Translations under genes and position numbers: made by a program | Shown here: piece after piece, positions 24,781 to 33,039 of the stretch | Position numbering within the stretch: position 1 is the first letter of the stretch | Layout of the letters: each line of letters starts with the position of its first letter | Notes under the pieces: generated by a model | Seen by the model: only the letters and a program-made list of their open reading frames with translations | Told to the model about the DNA's origin: nothing | Database searches by the model: none | NCBI RefSeq assembly: GCF_001262505.1 | Contig: NZ_KQ410736.1 | Location: 114,277-178,276 of the forward strand | Direction: 5' to 3' | Length of the DNA stretch: 64,000 nt | Source of the DNA: Shinella sp. SUS2 | GTDB lineage: Bacteria; Pseudomonadota; Alphaproteobacteria; Rhizobiales; Rhizobiaceae

Positions 24781-25682
24781 ACGCTCCTCCTGTGCTTGCC
24801 GGTGTAGCGGTAGGTTGTGATGCCGATATTGTCGAACTGGTTCTTCGCCTCGCCCGAGACGCGCTCGGAATGGCCGATATAGAGGTGGCCGTTGTCGCCC
24901 AGCATGCCGGCGAAGCGCGACCAGATCTTCATCTGTGTTGGCTCGTCGAAATAGATGACGACGTTGCGGCAGAAGATGACGTCGAACGGCCCCTTGAACG
25001 GCCATTGGGCCATCAGGTTCAGCTCGTTGAAGGTGATGAGCCGCTTGACGCGGTCGTCGATCTGCCACTTCTGCCGGCCGGCCGCATCCGTTTCGCGGAA
25101 GAACTGCTTGCGCATGGCGGGGTTGACCGTTTCCAGCGCATTGGCGTCGTAGGCGCCGGCCCGGGCAATGGCGAGGATCTTCGGATCGATGTCCGTCGCG
25201 AGGATGCGGAAATCGTAGTCGGCGACGTTCGGCATCAGCGAGAGCACGGTAAGTGCGATCGAATAGGGCTCCTGCCCATCCGAACAGGCCGCCGACCAGA
25301 TGCGCACGCGGCCGCCATTTCGGGCGCGGGCAAGAAGATCCGGCAGGACCTCGCTCTTCAGATGGTCGAAATGGTGGTTCTCGCGAAAGAAGCGCGTGAA
25401 GTTGGTCGTCAGGTGCGACAGCATTTCCTTGCGCGGACCGGCACCGGCCGGCGAGGAAACAAGCGCGCAATATTCCCGGAAACCCTTCAGGCCGAGCTGG
25501 CGAATATGCTTCGACAGGCGCGAATAGACGAGCGAGGCCTTGGTCTCGTTGAGGTAGATGCCGGCGTCCGCATAAATCATCGCCGCAATCTCGGAAAGGT
25601 CCTTGCGCGTCAGCGGGTATTCGCCGCTTGCCAGGCACTCATCGGGAGACTGCCGCGTGTCGATGGCCGAAGAATAGGTCAT
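24777..25682 (-). CDS. cheR: chemoreceptor methyltransferase CheR
   Basis: CheR (301 aa) methylates glutamates of chemoreceptors using S-adenosylmethionine. The N-terminal helical domain includes LSEIAAMIYADAGIYLNETK. The SAM-binding motif is RVRIWSAACSDGQEPYSIAL, followed by DFRILATDIDPKILAIARAG and the NELNLMAQWPFKGPFDVIFC segment with RNVVIYFDEPTQ. The start overlaps the cheW stop by 4 bp and its stop overlaps cheB by 4 bp. Reading and resetting enzymes for receptor adaptation (CheR, CheB, CheD) are thus encoded together. Confidence 0.97.
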   Translation of the reverse strand: MTYSSAIDTRQSPDECLASGEYPLTRKDLSEIAAMIYADAGIYLNETKASLVYSRLSKHIRQLGLKGFREYCALVSSPAGAGPRKEMLSHLTTNFTRFFRENHHFDHLKSEVLPDLLARARNGGRVRIWSAACSDGQEPYSIALTVLSLMPNVADYDFRILATDIDPKILAIARAGAYDANALETVNPAMRKQFFRETDAAGRQKWQIDDRVKRLITFNELNLMAQWPFKGPFDVIFCRNVVIYFDEPTQMKIWSRFAGMLGDNGHLYIGHSERVSGEAKNQFDNIGITTYRYTGKHRRSV

Positions 25683-26146
25683 GCGGCTTCACTTTCCGTA
25701 TGCGGGAACAGGGCGTCGAGTTCGATGAGGCAGATCATGCGCCCCTCGATGGCGAGGATGCCGCGGGCATAGGCTTTTGCCGCCTCGTTGGCGATGTCGG
25801 GCGTCGGCTGCATGTTTTCGTCAGTCACAGTCAGGATGTCGGAGACCGCATCCACGAGCAGGCCCACCACCCTCGCCCCGACCTGGGCGACGATGATGAC
25901 ATGCCGCACGGTCGGCTCGGCCGCCTTCATGCCAAGACGCAGCGACAGGTCGACGATCGGCAGCACGGCGCCGCGCAGGTTGATGACGCCAAGCACATAG
26001 GACGGCGCATGCGGCATCGACGTCGCCGGGGTCCATCCACGGATCTCCCGGACAGACATGATGTTTACACAGAACTCCTGGTCACCGATCCTGAAGGCGA
26101 TCAGTTCACGTCCGTGCGAAAGGTTCTTTACCGCGTACGTCGTCAT
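25679..26146 (-). CDS. cheW: chemotaxis adaptor protein CheW
   Basis: CheW (155 aa) links chemoreceptors to the CheA kinase in the signalling array. It consists of one CheW domain: HGRELIAFRIGDQEFCVNIM, then SVREIRGWTPATSMPHAPSY and VLGVINLRGAVLPIVDLSLR. The conserved Asp/Arg-rich GARVVGLLVDAVSDILTVTD segment follows. It lies 6 bp after cheA and overlaps cheR by 4 bp. Confidence 0.97.
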   Translation of the reverse strand: MTTYAVKNLSHGRELIAFRIGDQEFCVNIMSVREIRGWTPATSMPHAPSYVLGVINLRGAVLPIVDLSLRLGMKAAEPTVRHVIIVAQVGARVVGLLVDAVSDILTVTDENMQPTPDIANEAAKAYARGILAIEGRMICLIELDALFPHTESEAA

Positions 26147-26152
26147 GGCGTC

Positions 26153-28432
26153 TTAACCGGTGGCAGCAAGCGAGATGTCTTGTCTCAAGGACTGGCCGCG
26201 CGAGGCGGCAACCACCGCATCGACGTCCAGGATGAGGGCCACGCGGCCGTCGCCGAGAATGGTGGCAGCGGCGATGCCGGGCACGTGGGTGTAGTTGGCC
26301 TCCAGGCTCTTGATGACCACCTGACGCTGGCCCTGGATGGCATCGACCATGAGGGCGCGCTGGCCGCCGCCTTCCGATTCGACGAGCAGAGCGACGCCCT
26401 CGATCGGATTGGCCTGCGTGGCGCGGAAATTGAGAATCCGGCCGACATCCACCAGCGGGCAGAAGGAATTGCGGATCGAGATGAGCCGCTGCGAGGCGCC
26501 GAAGGAGTGGATGGCCGAGGCTTCCGGCTGCAGTGTCTCGACGATGGCCGTCAGCGGCACGACGAGCGTCTGGCCGGCGACCGTGACCACCATGCCGTCG
26601 AGCACGGCGAGCGTCAGTGGCAGGCTCATGGTGAAGACGGAGCCCTGCCCCGGCTTCGAGGAGATCGAGATGCGGCCGCCGAGCGCCTGGATGGAACGCT
26701 TGACGACGTCCATGCCGACGCCGCGGCCGGACAGGTCCGATACCTTGTCGGCGGTCGAGAAGCCGGCGTGGAAGATCAGGTTGTCGATTTCCTCATCCGA
26801 AAGATTTGCATCGGCTGCGATCAGGTCGTTGTCGATGGCCTTCTGGCGCACCTTCTCACGGTTGATGCCGGCGCCGTCGTCGGCAAGCTCGATGACGATG
26901 CGGCCCGAGCGGTGTTTTGCCGTGAGGCGAACCGTGCCTTCCGGGTTCTTGCCGAGCGCTTCACGCTTCTCCGGCATTTCGAGGCCGTGATCGACCGCGT
27001 TGCGGATCATGTGCGTCAACGGTTCCGCCAGCTTGTCGATGACGGTCTTGTCGACTTCGGTGTTCTCGCCCTCGGTGATAAGGCGGACCGACTTTCCGGT
27101 GATGTCGGCGATTTCGCGGACGGTACGCGCCATGCGCTGGAAGACCGGCTTCACCGGCTGCGCGCGGATGGCCATCACCGAATCCTGGATCTCGCGGGTG
27201 AGCTGCTGCAGCTCCTCGAGACCCATATTGATGGAGGACGTGCCGTTGGTGTCGTTCTCCACGACGCTCTGCGAGAGCATCGCCTGGTTGATGACGAGTT
27301 CGCCGACGAGGTTGATCAGGCGGTCGACGCGGTCGAGATCGACGCGGATCGTCTGGCCGGCGGCGGCGGCCTGGTTGGCCTGGGCGGCGCTGGCGGCGGA
27401 TGCGGCAGCGGCCTTGGCGTTTTCGGCCGCGCGGCTTGCGACCTGCGACACCTTGGTGGCGGTCTCGGCCGCGGCAACGGCCGCGGCGGCATCGCTTTCC
27501 ATCACGGCCGGCTCTTCGGTAGGCGCAGAGCCACTTTCGTCGAGGATCGAGAGATCGAAGGGAACCGGCTGCATCGGCAGCTCTTCGTCGTCGGCGGCAT
27601 CGCCGACCACGTCTTCCTCGATGGTGCTGATATCGAGGTCGCAATCCCACTCGGCGAATTCGAAGACGGAGCGCACGCCGTCCTCGCCCTTGTCGGTCGT
27701 CACCGAGATCTTCCAAGAGAAATAGGCTTCCTCCGGGTTCATCTTGTCGAGCGGCGGCAGGCTGTCCATGTCGCAATAGACACTCATTTCGCCGAGGCGG
27801 GAGACGTCGCGCAGGAGGAGCACGGCCTCGTTGCCCTTGGCGTAGAGATCCTTCTTCGGCTTGAAGACGACCTGGCAGGTCGGCACGTAGTGATCGGCCG
27901 GCTCGTCGTCGAAATCACCGAAGGAGAAGGGGATCGGCTGGAAACCCTCGTCGTTAACCGCGGGCTTTTCGATGACCGGTGTCGGCGCGGCCGCCCTGGG
28001 AGCAGCGGCTGCGGGTTTTGGCGCAGGCGCTTCGGCAGCGGCCGGGGCTTCGCCATGGGCAAGCGCCTCGAGTTCGCGGATGAGGGTCCGGCTGCGGGCC
28101 TCGTCGACGCTTCCGCCGTCACGCGCCGCATTGGTCAGATCCGCCAGGACATCGGCGGACTTCAGCATGACCTTCAGGACGTCCTGGGTGGGCTCCAGCT
28201 TGTTGGATCGAACGCAATCCAGTGTCGTCTCGAACACATGGGCGAAGGAGACGAGATCGTCGAGGCCGAAGGCACCGGCACCGCCCTTGATCGAGTGCAC
28301 AGCGCGGAACACGGCATTCACCGTTTCCGGGTCGCGGTCGCCGTCGTTCAGCTTCAAGAGGCCTGATTCCAGTTCCGCGAGCTGCTCCTCGCACTCCTGG
28401 AAAAAGATCTCTTTGATTTCGTTCATATCCAT
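26153..28432 (-). CDS. cheA: chemotaxis histidine kinase CheA
   Basis: CheA (759 aa) phosphorylates CheY and CheB in response to receptor signals. The start is set at ATG 28432 (AGGA 9 bp upstream). Domains in order: HPt with phospho-His 46 in AVHSIKGGAGAFG; a P2-type region; a long Ala-rich linker; the dimerisation domain (ELVINQAMLSQSVVENDTNG); the ATPase with N box HMIRNAVDHGLEMPEKRE, G1 ELADDGAGI and G2 LSGRGVGMDVVKRSI; and a C-terminal CheW-like domain. The linker around residues 300-360 is unusually alanine-rich. cheY1 lies 25 bp upstream and cheW 6 bp downstream. Confidence 0.97.
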   Translation of the reverse strand: MDMNEIKEIFFQECEEQLAELESGLLKLNDGDRDPETVNAVFRAVHSIKGGAGAFGLDDLVSFAHVFETTLDCVRSNKLEPTQDVLKVMLKSADVLADLTNAARDGGSVDEARSRTLIRELEALAHGEAPAAAEAPAPKPAAAAPRAAAPTPVIEKPAVNDEGFQPIPFSFGDFDDEPADHYVPTCQVVFKPKKDLYAKGNEAVLLLRDVSRLGEMSVYCDMDSLPPLDKMNPEEAYFSWKISVTTDKGEDGVRSVFEFAEWDCDLDISTIEEDVVGDAADDEELPMQPVPFDLSILDESGSAPTEEPAVMESDAAAAVAAAETATKVSQVASRAAENAKAAAASAASAAQANQAAAAGQTIRVDLDRVDRLINLVGELVINQAMLSQSVVENDTNGTSSINMGLEELQQLTREIQDSVMAIRAQPVKPVFQRMARTVREIADITGKSVRLITEGENTEVDKTVIDKLAEPLTHMIRNAVDHGLEMPEKREALGKNPEGTVRLTAKHRSGRIVIELADDGAGINREKVRQKAIDNDLIAADANLSDEEIDNLIFHAGFSTADKVSDLSGRGVGMDVVKRSIQALGGRISISSKPGQGSVFTMSLPLTLAVLDGMVVTVAGQTLVVPLTAIVETLQPEASAIHSFGASQRLISIRNSFCPLVDVGRILNFRATQANPIEGVALLVESEGGGQRALMVDAIQGQRQVVIKSLEANYTHVPGIAAATILGDGRVALILDVDAVVAASRGQSLRQDISLAATG

Positions 28433-28457
28433 CGGGAGCAATCCTGGATTCGTGAAT

Positions 28458-28823
28458 TTAGGCGGTTACGCGCTCGATTGCGTCGATCAGCTTGGTCGGA
28501 TCGAAGGGCTTGACGATCCAGCCCGTGGCACCGGCCTGGCGTGCGCGGTTCTTCTTCTCGGCATCGCTTTCGGTGGTCAGCACGAGGATCGGGATCGCCC
28601 GGTACTTCTCGTTGCGGCGCACACCCTCGATGAAGCCGAAACCGTCGAGGCGCGGCATGTTGATGTCGGTGACGATGACGTCTGGGTTGGCGTTTTCCAG
28701 CACTTCCAGACCCTCGACGCCGTCTTCAGCCTGGATGGTCTCGAAGCCTGCATTGTTGAGCGTGACCAGAAGCATGTTCCGGATCGTCCGGGAATCATCC
28801 ACGGTCAGGACTTTTTTCTTCAT
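28458..28823 (-). CDS. cheY1: chemotaxis response regulator CheY1
   Basis: This 121-aa receiver has VLTVDDSRTIRNMLLVTLNN, the phospho-acceptor Asp in DVIVTDINMPRLDGFGFIEG, Thr in LVLTTESD and Lys in WIVKPFDPTKL. In S. meliloti the CheY encoded before cheA is CheY1, which drains phosphate from CheY2-P back through CheA and needs CheS for this. The neighbours here (cheS overlapping by 4 bp, cheA next) match that arrangement. The function is inferred from synteny. Confidence 0.94.
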   Translation of the reverse strand: MKKKVLTVDDSRTIRNMLLVTLNNAGFETIQAEDGVEGLEVLENANPDVIVTDINMPRLDGFGFIEGVRRNEKYRAIPILVLTTESDAEKKNRARQAGATGWIVKPFDPTKLIDAIERVTA

Positions 28824-29119
28824 TGCCTAGCCTCCTGTGCCAGCAAGTGATCAATATTCACACCGATAAGTTGCATTGTCTTCATGAAAGGGTCGGACAC
28901 CTTGCCGAAGGTGAAAGGCTGCCTGTCCTCTTCCCAGCTCTTGGCGCCAGCCATCAGCACCTGGGCGCAGAGCGCGCCGACGCGCTCGACCGCCGAGGCG
29001 TCGATGACGAGCGGACTACCCTTGAGGCCCATGAGCTGCTGGTGCAGCGCCGTCGCCTCGTTGAGATCGAGAACGGGGGCAAGGCTTAAACTTTTCTGTG
29101 CGGCTTTCTTGCTCGCCAT
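28820..29119 (-). CDS. cheS: STAS-domain protein CheS
   Basis: This 99-aa protein with a STAS-like fold lies between the receptor gene and cheY1, the orf2/cheS position of the S. meliloti operon. The sequence shows LSLAPVLDLNEATALHQQLM, then GSPLVIDASAVERVGALCAQ with VLMAGAKSWEEDRQPFTFGK, the STAS pattern. Known role in Sinorhizobium: CheS binds CheA and speeds its interaction with CheY1-P, making the phosphate sink work. It overlaps cheY1 by 4 bp. The 141-bp gap to the receptor gene shows no other gene. Confidence 0.83.
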   Translation of the reverse strand: MASKKAAQKSLSLAPVLDLNEATALHQQLMGLKGSPLVIDASAVERVGALCAQVLMAGAKSWEEDRQPFTFGKVSDPFMKTMQLIGVNIDHLLAQEARQ

Positions 29120-29260
29120 TACCGTGTTCCTTGTTTGAAACAGTCTCTGCGTCTCACCAAAATCGCCGCTCCGCTGTCCGGAGCGACGGGCGGATGACTT
29201 CCTTCCGAAATCCGGCTGCGCGCCGTCGAAAACCAGTGCCGTGGCCGTCTTGCCGCCATC

Positions 29261-30871
29261 TCAACCTCCAAAGCCGACGGCGCGGGCCGTCAGAAATTCG
29301 AGGGGAGAGGTCTCCGTCTCGCCGTGTTCCGGTACCGCGCGTGTTTGCGCGGAAACCGGCTGTGCCGGACGGCGCAGATCACGCTGCGCGGAAACGTGGA
29401 ACTCGCGGACCGTGCGGCCGAGTTCGAGAATGACCTTATGCAGGTCGCCACCGGCGTTGCCGACGCGGCCCGCATCCGCGGCATCCGCCTCAAGCGCGCG
29501 GCCGGCACGACCGATATCGGCCGTTACGCCATCGAGCCCTTCGGCATCGGCCGCACTTTCACGCACGATGCCGGTAATGGCTTCGTTGATGCCCTCGACC
29601 TGGCGCACGATGTTGCCAATCGCATCCTGGGTGCGATGCACATGCTCGACGCCAGTCTCGACCTGCGCCTTGGTGCCTGTCACGAGCTGCTTGATCTCGC
29701 GCGCCGCATCCGCCGAACGCTGGGCAAGCGCGCGCACTTCCTGTGCGACGACGGCAAAGCCGCGGCCGCTGTCGCCGGCGCGCGCGGCCTCGATGCCGGC
29801 ATTGAGCGCCAGAAGATTGGTCTGGAAGGCGATCTCGTCGATGACGCCGATGATCTGGCCGATCTTTTCCGCCGAAGCCTCGATATCCGCCATGGCCGAC
29901 ATCGCCTCGCCGACGATGCTGCCGGAAAGGGCCACCGAAGCCTGCGTGGAGGCGGCGGCGGACTGCGCCTTGCGCGTCTCGCCGAGCGTCTGGCGCACGC
30001 GCTCGACGATGGAGCCGAGGGCGTTGGCCGTCTCGATCAGGTTCGCCGACTGCTCAGCCGAGCGAGCCGAGAGCGCACCGGCACTGGAGGCGAGCGTGCC
30101 GACGAGACGATCGCTTTCGCTCGCCCGGTCGGCGGCGGACGTGAGGCGGGACTGGATCTCGTCGAGCGCGCCGTTCAGCGTCTCGGCCATGTCGCGCCAG
30201 GCATCCGGCATCTCGCCGGAAACGCGGGCGGAGAAATCGAGTGCGGAAAGGCTGCGGATCGTCTCGCCGAAGACGCGGTCGAGTTCGGCGCGGTCCTGCT
30301 GTCTTTGTTCACCGAGGGCGCGGTGATGGGCGTGGCGCAGCTCGTTGAAACGCAGCGAAACGCCGATCTCCGCATCGACCATCGCCGTGCGGAGAAAAGC
30401 GGAGATGAGGTCGGTCAATTCCTGCCGGCGGGCTTTTCCCGCACCAGGCAGGATGGATTTCGGCCAATATTCCTCGATGAGGCCGTTGACGACCGTCTCG
30501 ACGACGATCGAATGGCCGGCGATGCGCCAGCGCGGGTCAAGGCCCATCTGGCTTTCGCTGTCAGCGAGAACTTTTACACGCTCTGCATAGAGGCCGTCGA
30601 ACCGCGCGTCGGTCAGGACGCTCCAGTGGGAACTCTGGAGGTCATGCAGCCGGTCGATCTGGCGCTCGCTCTGGAAATGGCGGGCGGCATCGGGAAAGGT
30701 CTGGAAACGCTGGAAGAGGTCGCGGAGCGCCGTTTCGACATGCCGTTCGAGCGTCTGGCGATGGCGGCGGAGGGTATCGCCCTGGGCGGCCTCGACGCCA
30801 GCAAAGCGCAAACGGTCGCGCAGGCTGGCCGCCTGTCCCGTTCGAGCCTGTTCTGCCGGCATTTCCTGCAC
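29261..30871 (-). CDS. icpA: cytoplasmic globin-coupled chemoreceptor (IcpA-type MCP)
   Basis: This soluble methyl-accepting chemotaxis protein is the first gene of the che operon. GTG 30871 is preferred because GGGAG lies 7 bp upstream (536 aa). ATG 30973 gives 570 aa but lacks a ribosome site; ATG 30862 is another option. The N-terminal ~160 residues are a protoglobin-like sensor domain (LERHVETALRDLFQRFQTFP and the MGLDPRW segment). A linker follows, then the signalling tip IDEIAFQTNLLALNAGIEAA with RAGDSGRGFAVVAQEVRAL. There are no transmembrane helices. The residue expected to be the proximal heme histidine is Glu here (codon 30554-30556), so heme binding is doubtful. Confidence 0.9.
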   Translation of the reverse strand: MQEMPAEQARTGQAASLRDRLRFAGVEAAQGDTLRRHRQTLERHVETALRDLFQRFQTFPDAARHFQSERQIDRLHDLQSSHWSVLTDARFDGLYAERVKVLADSESQMGLDPRWRIAGHSIVVETVVNGLIEEYWPKSILPGAGKARRQELTDLISAFLRTAMVDAEIGVSLRFNELRHAHHRALGEQRQQDRAELDRVFGETIRSLSALDFSARVSGEMPDAWRDMAETLNGALDEIQSRLTSAADRASESDRLVGTLASSAGALSARSAEQSANLIETANALGSIVERVRQTLGETRKAQSAAASTQASVALSGSIVGEAMSAMADIEASAEKIGQIIGVIDEIAFQTNLLALNAGIEAARAGDSGRGFAVVAQEVRALAQRSADAAREIKQLVTGTKAQVETGVEHVHRTQDAIGNIVRQVEGINEAITGIVRESAADAEGLDGVTADIGRAGRALEADAADAGRVGNAGGDLHKVILELGRTVREFHVSAQRDLRRPAQPVSAQTRAVPEHGETETSPLEFLTARAVGFGG

Positions 30872-31013
30872 GCGTATGCTCCCAAACCCATGACGCCCGG
30901 CAGCCCTTGGGGCAGCCGCTGAACTTTCGCATGGAGAGGCGGTGGCCGAAGCCGTGGCCAGCCGACGATCCATGATCGAATTCGGTGAAACTCGAATACC
31001 GGCTCAGATCCGG

Positions 31014-31035
31014 TACGGCGGTTCGGCATCATGCC
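31014..31035 (-). promoter_or_regulatory. putative motility promoter motif upstream of che operon
   Basis: The minus strand reads GGCATGATGCC followed by GAACCGCCGTA, the same 22 bp as before the flagellin gene at 2463-2484. It lies about 40 bp before ATG 30973 and 140 bp before the preferred receptor start at GTG 30871. As the only shared motif upstream of the che operon, it probably marks the operon promoter or an activator site. The function is inferred. The stretch 31036-31220 is AT-rich and otherwise without recognised features. Confidence 0.6.
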
Positions 31036-31234
31036 TGGGTGAGAAACGGCGAATTTCCCATTCCGACGTGTAGTCCCAATGTTTATGGTTAATTCCTTGC
31101 CTGAAGGTTAATGGTTCATGGCCTGCTTATGGCTTTGCTAAAATTAAAACGACCCGACGTAGCGTCAGCCTCACGCAAGCTCGCGCGCGTAGGGTGGAAG
31201 CATAGACTGACAATGACGTCAGGAGGAACGGACA

Positions 31235-31348
31235 ATGATTGTTCTGGCACTGGGCGCCATCGTGATTGCTTCCGCAACGCTCGCCGCCATCTATCTGCTG
31301 CTCGATATCGATGCGGACCGCGCCCCGGTCAAGGCCCGGGTTTTCTGA
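31235..31348 (+). CDS. small membrane protein, 37 aa, unknown
   Basis: This short gene begins MIVLALGAIVIASATLAAIY and ends in APVKARVF. AGGAGG at 31221-31226 gives a near-ideal 8-bp spacing to ATG 31235. The peptide is a single transmembrane helix (about residues 2-23) with an acidic stretch DIDAD and a short basic tail. It lies between the divergent che operon and the convergent rhaK gene (stop 7 bp away), so it belongs to neither operon. The function is unknown. A good ribosome site and clean helix favour a real small protein over chance. Confidence 0.6.
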   Translation: MIVLALGAIVIASATLAAIYLLLDIDADRAPVKARVF

Positions 31349-31355
31349 GCGGCCT

Positions 31356-32717
31356 TTACCCTTCGCAAGCGAGCCGGCGCCAGCGCGCCGCATAATCCGC
31401 CGCGCCCTCGGGCAAATTGTCCTCTGCCGACGCCAGTGCGAGCTCCGGCGCCCGGCCGGCGGCTAGACAGGCCGCGCCGACACTCGTGCCCGTCGCGCTG
31501 CCGCCGGAAAGCACCGCGCGCCCCGTCGCCACCTCTAGCATCATCAGGAACGCCCGGTTGGCCGCAAATGGCCCCTCGACGATGACAGGGCCTTCCGCGC
31601 CGATCAGGTCGAGGCAGGTCGCCGTCATCAGGGCGAGATGGAAGACGATGACAGCCTGGGCCGCATCCTCGCCCAAATCCTCGCGCGGCACGGTCCAGGT
31701 TGCCTTGCGGCCGGGGAACGGGCCGGATTCCTCCGGCAGCGACGGCAGCAGCATGGCGCCGCGCCGGAAAACCTCGGTGATGGCTGCGGGCGGCAGATCG
31801 CCCGACTTGCCGCCGAGCACGGAGAACGCCCGGCCGCCCATGAAGCGGGCGGACGGCACCGGATCGCCGAGCGCGTTGACGTTGATCAGCGTATCGCGCG
31901 CCTCGTCCAGCACGACCGGCCGCGCGCCGATCGCCATCACCACCACCCAGGTGCCGGTGGAGACGACGGCATAGGGCGCCGGGCGCGTCAGCACGTAGGG
32001 CAGCAGCGAGGCGTTGGAATCATGGATGCCGCAATGAACGGGCACATCCGGCCGAAGCCCCGTCGCCACCGCGATCTCCGGAAGGATCGGGCCGAGCACA
32101 TCGCCGGCTCTGCGTACCGCCGGCATCAAGCGCGTCCAGCCCTGGCTTTCCACAAGGCTGGAGAAGCGGCCGTTCCGCGGTTCCCAGAGATCGGCGTGGC
32201 AGCCGAGCGACGTTACCTCGCTGGCAGCGATGCCGGTGAGGCGGAAGGACCAGTATTGCGCATACATCAGCAGCCAGCGCGTTTTGGCAAAAGCGTCCGG
32301 AAACGCCTTCGACTGCCAATAGACTTGCAGGCCGGCGTTGAGCCCAACGGGCAGGACAGGCGTCCCGCTGTCTTCGAAGCGCGGGCGGATGGCGCGGTAG
32401 TCCTCTGCCATCGCCTGCGGGCCGTCATGTTCATAGTCGAGCACCGGCAGCACAAGATCGCCGTCCTCCCCGACCAGGGCAACGGTCGCGCCATGCGTGG
32501 TGACCGAGATGGCGTCGACCGGGCGCTCGCGGCCCAGCGCGGCAAAACTTTCCAGAAGAAAGGCCCAGAGCTTTTCCGTGTCGAAATGCGGATAGGGCGC
32601 GGCGTTCACCACGCCGTTCGGCATGGTGCGGGCGGCGACCTCGCGAAAATCCTCGCCATCGACGAGCACCACCTTGGCGTTCGTCTTGCCGACATCGACG
32701 ACGGCGATGGTCTTCAT
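31356..32717 (-). CDS. rhaK: L-rhamnulose kinase RhaK (FGGY family)
   Basis: RhaK (453 aa) is an FGGY-family carbohydrate kinase expected to phosphorylate L-rhamnulose. N-terminal phosphate-binding residues appear in AVVDVGKTNAKVVLVDG. The substrate-binding core includes VPVHCGIHDSNASLLPYVLT and VVSTGTWVVVMAIGARPVVL. A C-terminal GGSATGTSVGAACLAAG takes the adenosine site. It is the last gene of rhaRSTPQUK, 4 bp after rhaU. In R. leguminosarum RhaK is also needed for activity of the rhamnose ABC transporter, an unusual coupling that may hold here. No terminator is evident after it. Confidence 0.93.
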   Translation of the reverse strand: MKTIAVVDVGKTNAKVVLVDGEDFREVAARTMPNGVVNAAPYPHFDTEKLWAFLLESFAALGRERPVDAISVTTHGATVALVGEDGDLVLPVLDYEHDGPQAMAEDYRAIRPRFEDSGTPVLPVGLNAGLQVYWQSKAFPDAFAKTRWLLMYAQYWSFRLTGIAASEVTSLGCHADLWEPRNGRFSSLVESQGWTRLMPAVRRAGDVLGPILPEIAVATGLRPDVPVHCGIHDSNASLLPYVLTRPAPYAVVSTGTWVVVMAIGARPVVLDEARDTLINVNALGDPVPSARFMGGRAFSVLGGKSGDLPPAAITEVFRRGAMLLPSLPEESGPFPGRKATWTVPREDLGEDAAQAVIVFHLALMTATCLDLIGAEGPVIVEGPFAANRAFLMMLEVATGRAVLSGGSATGTSVGAACLAAGRAPELALASAEDNLPEGAADYAARWRRLACEG

Positions 32718-32721
32718 CGGC

Positions 32722-33036
32722 TCATTCCATATGGAAGACGGTGACGAGCGGCACGGCGACGGGTTCGTTGTCCGGCTTCGTCTCCATGATATCGGCCATA
32801 TGCACCCACCAGCGCTGCATGACGGGATGGTTGGGCAAGTCCGCCATCGCGTGGTCGTCGCGCCGCCAGAGTACGCCGAAGAGCAGGTTCGTCTCCTCGT
32901 CGAGGTGGATGGAATAGTCGGAGACGCCGGCGTCTTTCAAAAGCGCTGACAGTTCCGGCCAGATCGCATCGTGCCGTGCCTTGTATTCGGCTGTCATGCC
33001 GGGATTGAGCCGCATGCGAAAGGCATATTTCTCCAT
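32722..33036 (-). CDS. rhaU: L-rhamnose mutarotase RhaU
   Basis: RhaU (104 aa, RhaM/YiiL family) interconverts alpha and beta anomers of L-rhamnose. The sequence starts MEKYAFRMRLNPGMTAEYKA with RHDAIWPELSALLKDAG, including the conserved His of the family. It continues with YSIHLDEETNLLFGVLWRRD, PVMQRWWVHMADIMETKPDN and a C-terminal FHME. The length is the normal 104 residues. It sits 3 bp after rhaQ and 4 bp before rhaK, in the same operon. Confidence 0.96.
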   Translation of the reverse strand: MEKYAFRMRLNPGMTAEYKARHDAIWPELSALLKDAGVSDYSIHLDEETNLLFGVLWRRDDHAMADLPNHPVMQRWWVHMADIMETKPDNEPVAVPLVTVFHME

Positions 33037-33039
33037 GGC

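Noticed and set aside
24781..25638. Upstream part of the cheB reading frame
   Set aside because: The frame stays open through cheR, but this part lacks CheB similarity; the receiver domain begins at ATG 24780, overlapping the cheR stop.
25628..28366. 912-codon plus-strand open frame over cheA and cheW
   Set aside because: It is antisense to CheA, whose motifs are all present. No ribosome site and implausible composition.
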